From: Sciscionella sediminilitoris
GTDB taxonomy: Bacteria; Actinomycetota; Actinomycetes; Mycobacteriales; Pseudonocardiaceae
Reading direction: 5' to 3'
Assembly: GCF_000737195.2 (NCBI RefSeq)
Contig: NZ_JALM01000013.1
Location: 62,001-126,000, forward strand
DNA: 64,000 nt
How positions within the stretch are numbered: position 1 is the stretch's first letter; each line of letters starts with the position of its first letter. Under the pieces are notes generated by a model. That model did not search any database and was not told where the DNA came from. It worked only from the letters and a program-made list of their open reading frames with translations. A program made the translations under genes and the position numbers. Below are positions 26,749-35,504 of this stretch, piece after piece.

Positions 26749-27265
26749 GCCAGGCCTCGAGTTCACGGGTGGAACGGAACAGCAGCACCTCGGGACCGTC
26801 CTGCGCGGCGGCCCAGGTGCGCATCCGGCGGCGTTTGCGGCCGAACGAGCGGAAATGCCAGACCAGGATGGAGTCCGGGCTCAGCATGGTGCCGACCGTC
26901 TCGACGTTCTGATTGCAGACGAACTCCCTGGTGCGGATGCGGCGCACCGTTCTGCGCACCAGCCGCCCCAGGGAGACCAGCCGCGGGAAGTCCAGGCAGA
27001 CGATCAGGTCCACGCGGTCGAGTACGAGATCCGCCCATTTCCCGTAGGCATTGTCGAGCACCCACCGCCGGCCGGAGACGACCGCGCGGATGCGTTCGCG
27101 CTGGCTCGCCGTGTCGACCGGAACCCAGCCGGGTTCCCAGGTCAGTTCGTCGACCAGGGTCAGCGGCAGCCCGGTCGCCGTGGCGATGCGGTGCGCGGTG
27201 GTGCTTTTCCCGCTGCCGGTCACCCCGTACACGAGGATCCGCTCGGCACTCGGCGGGCCGCTCAC
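26735..27265 (-). CDS. P-loop nucleotide kinase-like protein (topology modulation/adenylate kinase type)
   Basis: A 176-residue P-loop protein with Walker A GVTGSGKSTTAHRIA at the N-terminus, an acidic substrate strand (LVDELTWEPGWV), the motif WVLDNAYGKW and a basic lid (RRTVRRIRTREF). This pattern is seen in small adenylate-kinase-like proteins often labelled topology modulation; the substrate is unknown. GTG 27265 overlaps the stop of the histidine phosphatase, making it the ninth and last gene of the operon that starts at 35372. Confidence 0.75.
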   Translation of the reverse strand: MSGPPSAERILVYGVTGSGKSTTAHRIATATGLPLTLVDELTWEPGWVPVDTASQRERIRAVVSGRRWVLDNAYGKWADLVLDRVDLIVCLDFPRLVSLGRLVRRTVRRIRTREFVCNQNVETVGTMLSPDSILVWHFRSFGRKRRRMRTWAAAQDGPEVLLFRSTRELEAWLRRW

Positions 27266-27864
27266 ACCTCGGCGTTGAACTCGAGCAGCGCGATCGAGTC
27301 CCGGCTGACGCGCAGGGTCGTGCGGGCCACATTGCGCATCTCGGGGAACAGCTCGCGGTAGCGATCCGGGGCGATGCCGAGGAATTCGCACAGCAGCAGG
27401 CGGTTCGTGGTGGAGTGCCCGACCACGAGCAGGTGCCCGTCCGGGAACTCGTGCACCAGTTCGCGGATCGCGGGCAGCGCGCGGGCGATCACCCGCGCCC
27501 CGGGTTCCCCGCCGGGGAGCGGATTCGTCGCCGGTGCGGCGTGGAACCGGCGTACATCCTCGGGGAACCGTTCGAGCATTTCCGCCTTGGTCAGTCCTTC
27601 GCCGGACCCGAAGGAGATCTCGCGCAGCCGCGGTTCGACACGCGGCACCAGCCCGGTCGCCTCGGCCGAAGGTGCCGCGGTCAGCTGGGAGCGTCGCAGG
27701 TCGGTGACCACGATCGCGTCCAGCCCGGCGTTCGCGGACCAGGCGGCCAGCTTCCCGGCCTGCGCTTCGCCGAGCTCGGTCAGGTCGATATCGGTGCCGC
27801 CCGCGTAGCGGTTTTCCTTGTGCCACACGGTTTCCCCGTGTCGTACGAAGGTGAACGTGGTCAT
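27262..27864 (-). CDS. Histidine phosphatase (phosphoglycerate mutase superfamily)
   Basis: A 200-residue branch-1 histidine phosphatase. FVRHGETVWHKENRYAG carries the phosphorylated His and VVGHSTTNRLLL the second His; the proton donor Glu is likely in LREISFGSGEG. It probably removes phosphate from a small sugar phosphate. ATG 27864 overlaps the kinase stop (ATGA) and is preferred over ATG 27876. Eighth gene of the coupled operon, so it may clear a phosphorylated intermediate or dead-end product. Confidence 0.86.
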   Translation of the reverse strand: MTTFTFVRHGETVWHKENRYAGGTDIDLTELGEAQAGKLAAWSANAGLDAIVVTDLRRSQLTAAPSAEATGLVPRVEPRLREISFGSGEGLTKAEMLERFPEDVRRFHAAPATNPLPGGEPGARVIARALPAIRELVHEFPDGHLLVVGHSTTNRLLLCEFLGIAPDRYRELFPEMRNVARTTLRVSRDSIALLEFNAEV

Positions 27865-29336
27865 GATCGGAGCCATCCTCGGTTCTGCAGTGCCGCGCGG
27901 AATGCCGCGTACTGATCATCATGACGGGTGCCGCCGGGCTCGTAGACGCGGGCCACCCCGCTCATGGTCTCGGCCACCTCGGCGAGGCCCCGGTCCCCGG
28001 CGGCCCAGGCCGCGAGCACGGCCATACCGGCCGCGGTCTCGGTATTGACCGTGCGTTCGAGCCTGCGCCCGAGCACATCGGCACGCAACTGGTTCCACCA
28101 CTCGTTCTTCGTGCCACCGCCGCCGATCCGCACCCGGCCGTGCACCGGGAGGCCAGCGGTGGCGAGCAGGTCGAAACACAGCCGTTCGGCGAAGGCGACC
28201 GCGTGCAGCACCGAGGAGAACACCCGGGCCGCGCCGAACTCGGCGACCGCCCGCGCGTCGAGTGGTTGCGCACCGAGGCTGCGGTCACCAACGAATCCGT
28301 ATGCCTCGGGGGCGATGAACGGGAACCGCTCGCCCTGCGCGGCGAGCGGATAGCAGTCCAGCGGTTCGGCCGATTCCGCTTGCGCGGTCAGCGAATCCAG
28401 CTCCGCACCGGCGAACAGTCCGCTGAGCACACCGGCCCCGGCCCCGCTCGCCCCGCCGGGCAGCCAGGTTCCCGGCTCCGGACCGCGATGCGAATAGACG
28501 GCGCCGGTCGGCTCGCCGCGCAGTTCGGTGCTGACCCCCTTGAGTACCAGGGTGGTGCCGAGCACGCTGTTCCAGTCCCCGGGGGCCAGCGCCCCGGAAC
28601 CGAGCTGGGACGCGCAGCCATCGGTCATCCCGGCGAACACCGGAATCCCCCGTGGCAGGCCGGTTTCGTCGGCCTCGCTCGCGCACAGCTCGCCGATCCG
28701 GGTTCCCGGGGTGACCACATCCGGCAATACGGCCTCCGGGATACCGAGCCGGTCGAACAGCGCCTCCGGCCAGCGCAGGTGCACGATGTCGAAACCGGAT
28801 TTCAAGGCATGGCTGGAATCCGTGGCCACCCGCGGGTTCCCGGTGAGCATCGCGGTGACCACATCGGCCTGGTGGGCGAGCCGGTTTCCCCGTGCGGCAA
28901 GGAGATCCGGATCGGTGTGGACGATCCCGGACAGTTTCGTGAGCGCCCAGCTCGGGCTCGCGGTGTAGCCGAGTTTCTCCCACAGCGCCGATCCCGCCTC
29001 GCGCACCGCACCGACCCGGTCCGCCGCGCGGTTGTCGTCGTACATCAGGCCGGGGCCGCGCGGATTCCCGTCCGCGCCGAGGATCGTGAAGGTGCCGGAT
29101 GTGCTGTCCACCGCGATCCCGCCGATCGCCGAGCGCTGTGCCGGGCTCAGTTCCCCGGCGAGCGCCCGCAGCGCGGTACGCACTCCCGCGCGCCAGTGCG
29201 CGGGATCCTGCACGTGGCGGGCTCCTTCGCGGTCACCGTGCAGCGCGGCCGAGCCGACCGCGAGCTGGGTGCCGTCCTCGGCCACGGCGACCGCTCGCGC
29301 GCTCTGCGTACCGAGGTCGACACCGAGCCAGATCAC
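27861..29336 (-). CDS. FGGY family carbohydrate kinase (xylulokinase/ribulokinase-like)
   Basis: A 491-residue two-domain FGGY kinase. N-terminal phosphate loop is [15 protein letters not shown], the catalytic Asp is in [14 protein letters not shown], and [21 protein letters not shown] is the C-terminal ATP site. LMYDDNRA near residue 100 resembles kinases for D-ribulose or D-xylulose, but the sugar cannot be assigned. The GTG start at 29336 overlaps the stop of the RpiB-like isomerase (GTGA). It is the second FGGY kinase in the operon and differs clearly from the one at 32151-33611, implying two different substrates. Confidence 0.86.
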   Translation of the reverse strand: MIWLGVDLGTQSARAVAVAEDGTQLAVGSAALHGDREGARHVQDPAHWRAGVRTALRALAGELSPAQRSAIGGIAVDSTSGTFTILGADGNPRGPGLMYDDNRAADRVGAVREAGSALWEKLGYTASPSWALTKLSGIVHTDPDLLAARGNRLAHQADVVTAMLTGNPRVATDSSHALKSGFDIVHLRWPEALFDRLGIPEAVLPDVVTPGTRIGELCASEADETGLPRGIPVFAGMTDGCASQLGSGALAPGDWNSVLGTTLVLKGVSTELRGEPTGAVYSHRGPEPGTWLPGGASGAGAGVLSGLFAGAELDSLTAQAESAEPLDCYPLAAQGERFPFIAPEAYGFVGDRSLGAQPLDARAVAEFGAARVFSSVLHAVAFAERLCFDLLATAGLPVHGRVRIGGGGTKNEWWNQLRADVLGRRLERTVNTETAAGMAVLAAWAAGDRGLAEVAETMSGVARVYEPGGTRHDDQYAAFRAALQNRGWLRS

Positions 29337-29803
29337 GAGTCGCCGAGATCGTAGGAATCGATGGCGGCGACCTTCTTGGCCGAATTCGAGGTCTCGTCGA
29401 AGGTGTAGTCCAGCCACTGACCGGCCAGCATCCTGGCGAGCTCGACCCCGATGACCCGCTGCCCGAAGCAGAGCACCTGGGCGTTGTTGGACAGCACCGA
29501 GCGCTGCACCGAGTAGGAATCGTGCGCGGTGACCGCGCGGATCCCGGGCACCTTGTTCGCGCTGATCGCCACTCCGAGCCCGGTGCCGCAGACCAGCAGC
29601 GCGCGGTCGGCCTTCCCTTCGGCGACCAGGCGCGCGGCGGCCACGCCGATGTGCGGGTAGTCGGTGTGCTCCTCGGCACCCACCCCGACATCGGTCACCT
29701 CGGCGACCCGGGGATCGGCCGCGAAATCCGCCTTGAGCGTTTCCTTGAGCCCGAATCCGGCGTCATCCCCGCCGACGACGATCCGCCAAGCCTTGTCCGT
29801 CAT
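29333..29803 (-). CDS. RpiB/LacAB-family sugar-phosphate isomerase (D-erythrulose-4-phosphate isomerase-like)
   Basis: A 156-residue RpiB-fold isomerase. The catalytic Cys is in [20 protein letters not shown] and the conserved HD follows in VTAHDSYSV. After this the sequence reads [20 protein letters not shown] rather than the ARMAREHNDANVL typical of ribose-5-phosphate isomerase. From memory this variant matches DerI/EryI enzymes acting on D-erythrulose 4-phosphate. It sits right after a DhaK-DhaL kinase, the pairing used by D-erythrulose kinase and isomerase in Mycobacterium smegmatis. ATG 29803 overlaps the kinase stop (ATGA). Confidence 0.82.
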   Translation of the reverse strand: MTDKAWRIVVGGDDAGFGLKETLKADFAADPRVAEVTDVGVGAEEHTDYPHIGVAAARLVAEGKADRALLVCGTGLGVAISANKVPGIRAVTAHDSYSVQRSVLSNNAQVLCFGQRVIGVELARMLAGQWLDYTFDETSNSAKKVAAIDSYDLGDS

Positions 29804-31512
29804 GCTTTCTCCTCCAATACTTCCGCGATCGCGGTGACCGCGATACCGAATGAAACCGCCCCGGGATCCGGGGTTCCGACACTGCGCTCGGCGAGCGGGC
29901 GCGCCCTGCCGACCTTCGGGGACAGCGAGGCGGTCGCGGCACCGGCCTCGGTCGCCGCCCGCGCCGCCTTCCGCCACGCGGTCGCGGGATCGTCCCCGCT
30001 CGCCTCGCGCAGCGCGGTGACGAACGGGTCGACCGCGTCCAGCATCGTCTTGTCCCCGAGTTCGGCCTTGCCCAGGCTCACGAGTGTTTCCAGCGCCTTT
30101 TCCGCCCCAGCGGCCACATCCGCGGTGCTCGCCGCGCGGTCCGCGGGCAGCGCGGTGCCGAAGGCGCGCAGCGCGGCACCCCAGAGCACCCCGGATGTCC
30201 CGCCCGCGTCCGCGGCCCAGGCGTCCCCGGCAGCGGCGAGCACATCCGCGGGACCGGCGTGCGCCTGCGCGGTGCGGCGCGCGGCCTGATCAGCCGCGGT
30301 GGCGCCCTTGCTCATGCCCCGGCCGTGGTCCCCGTCCCCGGCGATCGCGTCCAGCCTGCCCAGTTCCTCGCTGGCCTGTTCGATGGCGGCGGAGAGGGCA
30401 CCGAGCGCGGCGGCCACCGTGCGCGCGCAGCGCTGCCCGGCCTCCGGGGCGACCGCGAGCTCGGTCTTGCGGGCGGCCGCGTGCCGGTGCGTATGGGTCC
30501 CCGAGGAGGCGGCGACCGCGACTCCCTTGCGGTAGGCCGGGGTGTCCACTCCGGCGGACCAGAACCGTTCGAGTTCCTCGTCCAGCCAGGTCACGGTGAG
30601 CGAGCAGCCGGCCATGTCCAGGCTGGTGACCAGTTCACCGACCTCCGGTTCGACCAGCTCCAGTCCGGCATCGGCGAACAGCGTGGTCATCCGGGACCAC
30701 AGCACGAACAGCTCCTCGTACTTGGTGCGCCCCAAGCCGTTCAGCAGTACCGCGACCCGGTTTCCCGCGCCCTGCGGGGCTTCCGCGAGCACCCCGTCCA
30801 CGAGCCGCTGCGCCAGTTCGCCAGCCGAGGGCAACTCCGTCTCGGAAATGCCCGGCTCGCCGTGGATTCCGAGGCCCACACCCATTTTCCCGTCCGGAAC
30901 GGTGAACAGCGGCTCCTGCTGACCGGGCATCGTGCACCCGTCGAAGGCCACCCCGAGGCTGCGGGTGCGGGCGTTCGTGGTCTCGGCGACCCGGCGCACC
31001 TCCTCGAAGGAGTACCCGGCCTCGGCCGCCCCGCTGGCCAGTTTGAACACGGTGAACCCGCCCGCGATCCCGCGCCGTTTCCCGTGTTCGGCGGCCGGTG
31101 CGCTGGCGATGTCGTCGGTGATCACGATGTTCGCCGCCGGGATCCCCTCGGCCTCGAGGCGTTGCACGGCGAGCCCGAAGTTCATGTTGTCGCCCGCGTA
31201 GTTGCCGAAGGCGAACAGCACCCCGCCACCGCACTCGGCCTCGAGCGCTACCGAGTAGGCCTGCTCGGCGGACGGCGAGGTGAAGATGTTGCCGATCACC
31301 GAACCGTCGGCGAAACCGGGGCCGACCACGCCGCAGAACGCGGGGTAGTGCCCGGAGCCGCCGCCGGTGATGACCGCGACCTTGCCGTCGGCCCCGGGCT
31401 GCGCGCGCACCACGCCACCGGGAACCTGCCGCACGTATTTCGCGTTCGCCTCGGCGAATCCGCGCACCATGTCCTCGGCGAACCGCGCCGGATCGTCGTA
31501 CAACCGGGTCAT
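29800..31512 (-). CDS. Dihydroxyacetone/erythrulose kinase, DhaK-DhaL fusion (ATP-dependent)
   Basis: A 570-residue single-chain kinase. The DhaK half (1-~335) has GGGSGHYP where well-known dihydroxyacetone kinases have GGGSGHEP, and keeps GLGIHGEPG with the His that binds the ketone covalently. The DhaL half (~365-570) has the nucleotide/Mg motifs [33 protein letters not shown] and [18 protein letters not shown], so it should be active with ATP. Together with the RpiB-like partner, a tetrulose such as D-erythrulose is a better guess than dihydroxyacetone. ATG 31512 overlaps the aldolase stop. Confidence 0.88.
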   Translation of the reverse strand: MTRLYDDPARFAEDMVRGFAEANAKYVRQVPGGVVRAQPGADGKVAVITGGGSGHYPAFCGVVGPGFADGSVIGNIFTSPSAEQAYSVALEAECGGGVLFAFGNYAGDNMNFGLAVQRLEAEGIPAANIVITDDIASAPAAEHGKRRGIAGGFTVFKLASGAAEAGYSFEEVRRVAETTNARTRSLGVAFDGCTMPGQQEPLFTVPDGKMGVGLGIHGEPGISETELPSAGELAQRLVDGVLAEAPQGAGNRVAVLLNGLGRTKYEELFVLWSRMTTLFADAGLELVEPEVGELVTSLDMAGCSLTVTWLDEELERFWSAGVDTPAYRKGVAVAASSGTHTHRHAAARKTELAVAPEAGQRCARTVAAALGALSAAIEQASEELGRLDAIAGDGDHGRGMSKGATAADQAARRTAQAHAGPADVLAAAGDAWAADAGGTSGVLWGAALRAFGTALPADRAASTADVAAGAEKALETLVSLGKAELGDKTMLDAVDPFVTALREASGDDPATAWRKAARAATEAGAATASLSPKVGRARPLAERSVGTPDPGAVSFGIAVTAIAEVLEEKA

Positions 31513-32150
31513 TGCGAAGCCTCCTTTGGCTGTCCGTAACCGCGGATCTTCTCGGCCACGGCGGTCATTTCCTTGTCCTCGAGCAGATTCGGCTCACCTG
31601 CGGCCTTCGCGGTGAGCCACAGCTGGGCGCACCACTCCAGGGTGCTCGCCTTGCCGTAGGCCGATTCCAGGTCTCCGGCAAGGCTCAGGGTGCCGTGATT
31701 GCGCAGCAGCGCGGAACTCGCACCCTCGAGCGCGCGCACCGCGTTGCGGGCGAGCTCATCGGTGCCGTAGGTCGCGTACTCGGCGACGCGCACCGGGTTC
31801 CCGCTGGTGGCGAGCATGTAGTGAATCGCGGGCACCGTCTCGCACAGCGTGGAAACGGCGGTGGCGTGCAGCGCGTGCGTGTGCACGATCGCCGAGGCGT
31901 CCGGACGGGCCGCGTACACCGCGAGATGCAGCGGAAGCTCACTGGTGGGCGCGAGTTTTCCCGCCAGCTGCACGCCTTGCGGGTCCACCACCGGGATGTC
32001 CCCGGGCCGCAGGCTGCGGTAGTCCACCCCGGTCGGGGTGATGTGGATGCGGTCGCCCTCACGCACCGAGACATTGCCCGAGGTGCCGATGACCAGTCGC
32101 TCCTCGAGCATCCGCAGACACACCGCGACGATGTGTTCGCTCGTGTCCAT
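31509..32150 (-). CDS. Class II aldolase/adducin family sugar-phosphate aldolase
   Basis: A 213-residue zinc aldolase of the FucA/RhaD/AraD/YgbL superfamily. SGNVSVREGDRIHITPTG is the phosphate/Gly motif, and HTHALH supplies two zinc His, with a further His in LLRNHGTLS. Members cleave ketose 1-phosphates to dihydroxyacetone phosphate plus an aldehyde, epimerise ribulose 5-phosphate, or decarboxylate 3-oxotetronate 4-phosphate; sequence alone does not decide. ATG 32150 directly abuts the stop of the FGGY kinase. Confidence 0.86.
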   Translation of the reverse strand: MDTSEHIVAVCLRMLEERLVIGTSGNVSVREGDRIHITPTGVDYRSLRPGDIPVVDPQGVQLAGKLAPTSELPLHLAVYAARPDASAIVHTHALHATAVSTLCETVPAIHYMLATSGNPVRVAEYATYGTDELARNAVRALEGASSALLRNHGTLSLAGDLESAYGKASTLEWCAQLWLTAKAAGEPNLLEDKEMTAVAEKIRGYGQPKEASQ

Positions 32151-33611
32151 TCAGGACTCCTTCCAGGTGGGCCTGGCGTGTTCGACACTGTCCAGGTAGT
32201 GCCGGAAACCCGAGGCGTAGAACGTTGTCGCCCGCTCGTCCGGGCGGATCACCGTGCGGTCGGCGCGCCAGATCTCTCGGTCGACCGGTTCACCGACACT
32301 GTCCCACGCGGTGAGCGCGGCACCCCGGGCGCCGACCCCGGCCTCGTTGGGGATGTGCACCTCCCTGCCGAGCACATCCACGAAGATCTGCCGCCAGGCC
32401 CGCGAGCGCATCCCGCCGCCGCAGGCGGACAGCTCCCCGGTGAGCCCGGCCGCCTCGATGCTGTGCCGGGCCGCGTAGGCGAGGCCCTCGCACAGCGCGC
32501 GCACCAGATCCGCGCGCGTGGTGTCGATGCGCAGCCCGGTGAACTGGCCGCGCGCCGCGGGGGCCACGAAGGGAGCGCGTTCGCCAGCCGGGGAGAGGAA
32601 GGACAGCGCCGAGACCCCGTTCGCACCCGGTGGGCTGGCCTCCAGCAGCGCGTCGAGTTCATCGGTGTTCGCGCCGACCATGCGCAGCACCCAGTCCAGG
32701 CTCGCGGTACCGACCATGGAGGGCATCGCGCGCAGATACTGTCCGTCGTTCGGCTGGCTCGGCAGCGCGATCCACATGCCCGCGGGTTCACTGTCCGGAT
32801 CGAGGTCCACCCGGTCGGTCAGTACCTCGGCGCCGAGCGTGGTGCCGACCACGATGGTCCCGTCGCCCGGCGCGTTCACCCCGGCGCCGAGCGAGCAGGC
32901 GGGCAGGTCGAACGGGCCCGCGGAGACCGGGAGCCCGGAGGGCAGCCCGAGTGCCGCGGCAGCCTCCCTGGTCAGCGAGAACAGGGTGCCGCGCGGGGCG
33001 GGATCGACCAGCAGCCGCCGGTGGTCGCCGAGCCCGCAGGCCTCGATGGCCGCCGTGGCATAGGAACGGCTCGGCACGTGCAGGAACGGCAGCGAGGCAT
33101 CGGAGGCGTCCACGGTCACCGCGCCGGTCAGCCGCTGCACCACCCAGTCGAGGCAGTACCCGGCGACGGCCGCGCGCTCCAGGCGTTCGGGCTCGTGCTC
33201 GGCGAGATGCGCCAGCAGCGGCCCCGCGCTGCCCGGGAACATCCCGGAACCGGTCAGCCGGTGCACCGCGCGCACCGTGCCGTCCGCGCGCCAGCGTTCC
33301 AGGGTCGGGTTCGCCCGCCCGTCCAGCCAGGAGATCGCGGGCCCGACCGCCACGCCGTCGGCGTCCCGCAGCCAGAGTCCATCGCCCTGACCGGTCAGCG
33401 CGAGCGCGGTGACCGGAGCGGGGGCCTCGGCGGCGGTCGCCCGGATCACCTCGACCGCGCTGGTCAGTACCTCCTCGAAATCCTGTTCCACATGCCCGTG
33501 CTCCAGCACGTTCAGCGTGCTGGGTTTGGTGTGCGTGACAACCGCTTTCCCCGCGCGGTCAAGCAGGAACGCCTTCGTCACGGACGTTCCGATGTCGACG
33601 CCGAGGATCAT
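32151..33611 (-). CDS. FGGY family carbohydrate kinase (second, YoaC/EryA-like)
   Basis: A 486-residue FGGY kinase: ILGVDIGTSVTKAFLLD loop, ALTGQGDGLWL, SWLDGRANP substrate strand, catalytic Asp likely in SAGPFDLPACSLGAG, and SACGGGMRSRAWRQIFVDVLG at the ATP site. Being next to a 2-hydroxyacid dehydrogenase recalls the yoaC-yoaD pair of Bacillus subtilis. Sugar unknown; tetritols, pentuloses and autoinducer-like ketones are all possible for this branch. ATG 33611 is preceded by AAGGAG. Confidence 0.84.
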   Translation of the reverse strand: MILGVDIGTSVTKAFLLDRAGKAVVTHTKPSTLNVLEHGHVEQDFEEVLTSAVEVIRATAAEAPAPVTALALTGQGDGLWLRDADGVAVGPAISWLDGRANPTLERWRADGTVRAVHRLTGSGMFPGSAGPLLAHLAEHEPERLERAAVAGYCLDWVVQRLTGAVTVDASDASLPFLHVPSRSYATAAIEACGLGDHRRLLVDPAPRGTLFSLTREAAAALGLPSGLPVSAGPFDLPACSLGAGVNAPGDGTIVVGTTLGAEVLTDRVDLDPDSEPAGMWIALPSQPNDGQYLRAMPSMVGTASLDWVLRMVGANTDELDALLEASPPGANGVSALSFLSPAGERAPFVAPAARGQFTGLRIDTTRADLVRALCEGLAYAARHSIEAAGLTGELSACGGGMRSRAWRQIFVDVLGREVHIPNEAGVGARGAALTAWDSVGEPVDREIWRADRTVIRPDERATTFYASGFRHYLDSVEHARPTWKES

Positions 33612-33636
33612 CGCGCAGCCTCCTTGCCGCGAACCC

Positions 33637-34677
33637 TCATCGGGCGAGTACGTCCGGATTGGCGAGGTGCTCCGGACGCTCGCCGCGCAGGAAACGGGCC
33701 GCATCGCGGGCGACGATGTGCGCGGCCCGGTGCGCGGTCTGCCGGGTGGCCCCGGCCAGGTGCGGTGTGGTGATCACGTTCGGCGCCGAGTGCAGCGGCC
33801 AGTCGGCGGGCGGTGGCTCGATGTCGTACACATCCAGGGCCAGTGCGCCGAGTTTTCCGCTGCGCAGCAGTTCGGGGAGCGGCTCGTAGTCCAGCAGTCC
33901 GCCGCGCGCCGAGTTCACCAGCACCGCGCCCTCGGGGAGTAGTTCGAGCTGTTCGCGCCCGATCAGCTGCCGGGTCTCCTCGGTGAGCCGCGCGTGCAGG
34001 CTCAGCACGGAACTGTTGCGCAGCAAGGTTTCCAGCTCCACCAGCTCGACGCCCTCGGTGTGCAGCTCCGCCGCGTCCGCGTACGGATCCGCGACGAGCA
34101 CCCGGGATCCGAAAGCCCGCAGCACCCGCGCCACGATGCGCCCGATCGCGCCGTAGCCGACGAGGCCGACCGTGGTCCGGTCCAGTTCGATGCCCGCGTT
34201 CGGGTAGGCGTAGTAGTCCCCGCGCCAGGTGCCCTGCTTGAGTTCCCCGTCGCTGGCCGGGATCCGGCGCAGCGCGGCGAGCATCAGCCCGATCGCGAAC
34301 TCCGCGGCGGCCGCGGCATTACGGCCGGGGGCGAACCCGACGAGCACCCCGCGGGCGGTCGCCGCGGCGAGGTCCACGTTCACCGGGCCGCCCCGGCACA
34401 CGCCGATGAACTTCAGCTCCGGTGCGGCGGCGAGCACCGTGTCGGTGAACGGGGCCATCTGGGTCAGCGTGACCGAGACCCCGTCGAGCGCGGCGATCAG
34501 TTCCTGCTCGGATCCGCTGGCCTCGTCCACGGTGCCGACCGCGCCGAACGGTTCGTGCGGCCACGGTGCGCGCAGGGTGCGGAACTCCAGTTCGGTCCCG
34601 GTCTGTTCGCCGCGCAGCGCGTCGACGAACAGCTCCGGGGCGACGAACCCGTCACCCGCGGCGAGGATCTTGGCCAT
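33637..34677 (-). CDS. D-isomer-specific 2-hydroxyacid dehydrogenase (phosphoglycerate dehydrogenase-like)
   Basis: A 346-residue dehydrogenase. The NAD domain has GLVGYGAIGRIVARVLRAFG with acidic VADPY. Catalytic Arg, Glu and His are in VNSARGGLLDYE, LDVYDIEPPP and TTPHLAGATRQT. It lacks an ACT domain, so it is not feedback-regulated SerA. It should interconvert a 2-hydroxyacid and 2-oxoacid, perhaps a sugar acid or its phosphate within this operon. ATG 34677 shares one base with the HAD stop (TGATG). Confidence 0.85.
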   Translation of the reverse strand: MAKILAAGDGFVAPELFVDALRGEQTGTELEFRTLRAPWPHEPFGAVGTVDEASGSEQELIAALDGVSVTLTQMAPFTDTVLAAAPELKFIGVCRGGPVNVDLAAATARGVLVGFAPGRNAAAAAEFAIGLMLAALRRIPASDGELKQGTWRGDYYAYPNAGIELDRTTVGLVGYGAIGRIVARVLRAFGSRVLVADPYADAAELHTEGVELVELETLLRNSSVLSLHARLTEETRQLIGREQLELLPEGAVLVNSARGGLLDYEPLPELLRSGKLGALALDVYDIEPPPADWPLHSAPNVITTPHLAGATRQTAHRAAHIVARDAARFLRGERPEHLANPDVLAR

Positions 34678-35372
34678 CAGCGGTTCTCCTTCGTGCTCAG
34701 CCCGCGCAACAGGTATTCGCGCACCTGATAGAGGTCCTTCGCGGCGAACACCGCTTTGTCCAGCGCGTCCGCGGCCGGTGGATAGGTGGGATTGGGCAGC
34801 GCGACCACGCGCATGCCCGCGGCAGCGGCGGCACGCAGCCCGTTGCTGGAGTCCTCGACCGCGAGGCAGCGCTCCGGGGCCGCGCCGAGTTTGCGCGCCG
34901 CGGCCAGGTAGACGTCCGGATTCGGTTTCCCGCGCGGCACCTCGGCGCTGGACACGGTCGCGGTGAAGTGCCCGAGCAGTCCGTGGTGTGCGAGCACCGC
35001 GTCGATCACCCGGCGCGGCGCGGAGGAGGCCATCGCGATCGGGGCACGGGCGCTGACCTCGCGCACCATCTCGGGTGCCCCGTCGAGCGGATCGATCCGG
35101 CCCTGCTCCAGTGCCCGGACCATGCCGTCGACCACGGCTTTCTCGGTGGCCTCCGCGGATTCCCCCGTCCCGGCGAAGTCGGCGAGGTAGCGCGCCCATT
35201 CCGGGGCGCTCATGCCCTGTACCGCCCTGGTCTGTTCGCTGCCCCAGTCCGCCCCGCGTTCGGCGGCGAACGCCGTCCACAGTTCCTCCCAGAGGTGTTC
35301 GCTCTCCACGATCACCCCGTCCATGTCGAAGACGACCGCGGTCGCGGTCGACGGGGGACTGGCGTTGGACAT
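34677..35372 (-). CDS. HAD-superfamily hydrolase, beta-phosphoglucomutase-like (subfamily IA)
   Basis: A 231-residue HAD phosphatase with motif I VVFDMDGVIVESE, motif II MASSAPRR, Lys in GKPNPDVYLAAARKLG and motif III VEDSSNGLRAAAAAGM. The ~70-residue helical cap after motif I is that of sugar phosphatases and beta-phosphoglucomutases. First gene of the nine-gene minus-strand operon, starting 132 bp from the divergent DeoR gene. An AGGAG site precedes the ATG. Likely removes phosphate from an operon intermediate; substrate unknown. Confidence 0.84.
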   Translation of the reverse strand: MSNASPPSTATAVVFDMDGVIVESEHLWEELWTAFAAERGADWGSEQTRAVQGMSAPEWARYLADFAGTGESAEATEKAVVDGMVRALEQGRIDPLDGAPEMVREVSARAPIAMASSAPRRVIDAVLAHHGLLGHFTATVSSAEVPRGKPNPDVYLAAARKLGAAPERCLAVEDSSNGLRAAAAAGMRVVALPNPTYPPAADALDKAVFAAKDLYQVREYLLRGLSTKENR

Positions 35373-35428
35373 GTACTCCTCCGGTCAAATCCGACCCTAC
35401 CCGGCACGTCGAATATAACTCTGTCGAC

Positions 35429-35456
35429 GTTAATAGTCACGTTTTGGGTGTTAATA
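35429..35456. promoter_or_regulatory. Direct GTTAATA repeats in divergent promoter, candidate DeoR operator
   Basis: GTTAATA occurs at 35429-35435 and 35450-35456, 21 bp apart (two helical turns), in a short AT-rich tract (35411-35468) that stands out from the GC-rich surroundings. It lies between the HAD-operon start and the DeoR start, so binding there could control both directions. Confidence 0.45.
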
Positions 35457-35504
35457 ATCCCGATAATGGCGGATGTCGGCGCCCGGATGGTGCACGATGG
35501 CCGC

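Noticed and set aside
27861-33611. Both FGGY kinases as glycerol kinases
   Set aside because: Neither has glycerol kinase-type signatures, there is no glpF or glpD nearby, and the partners are ketose-phosphate enzymes.
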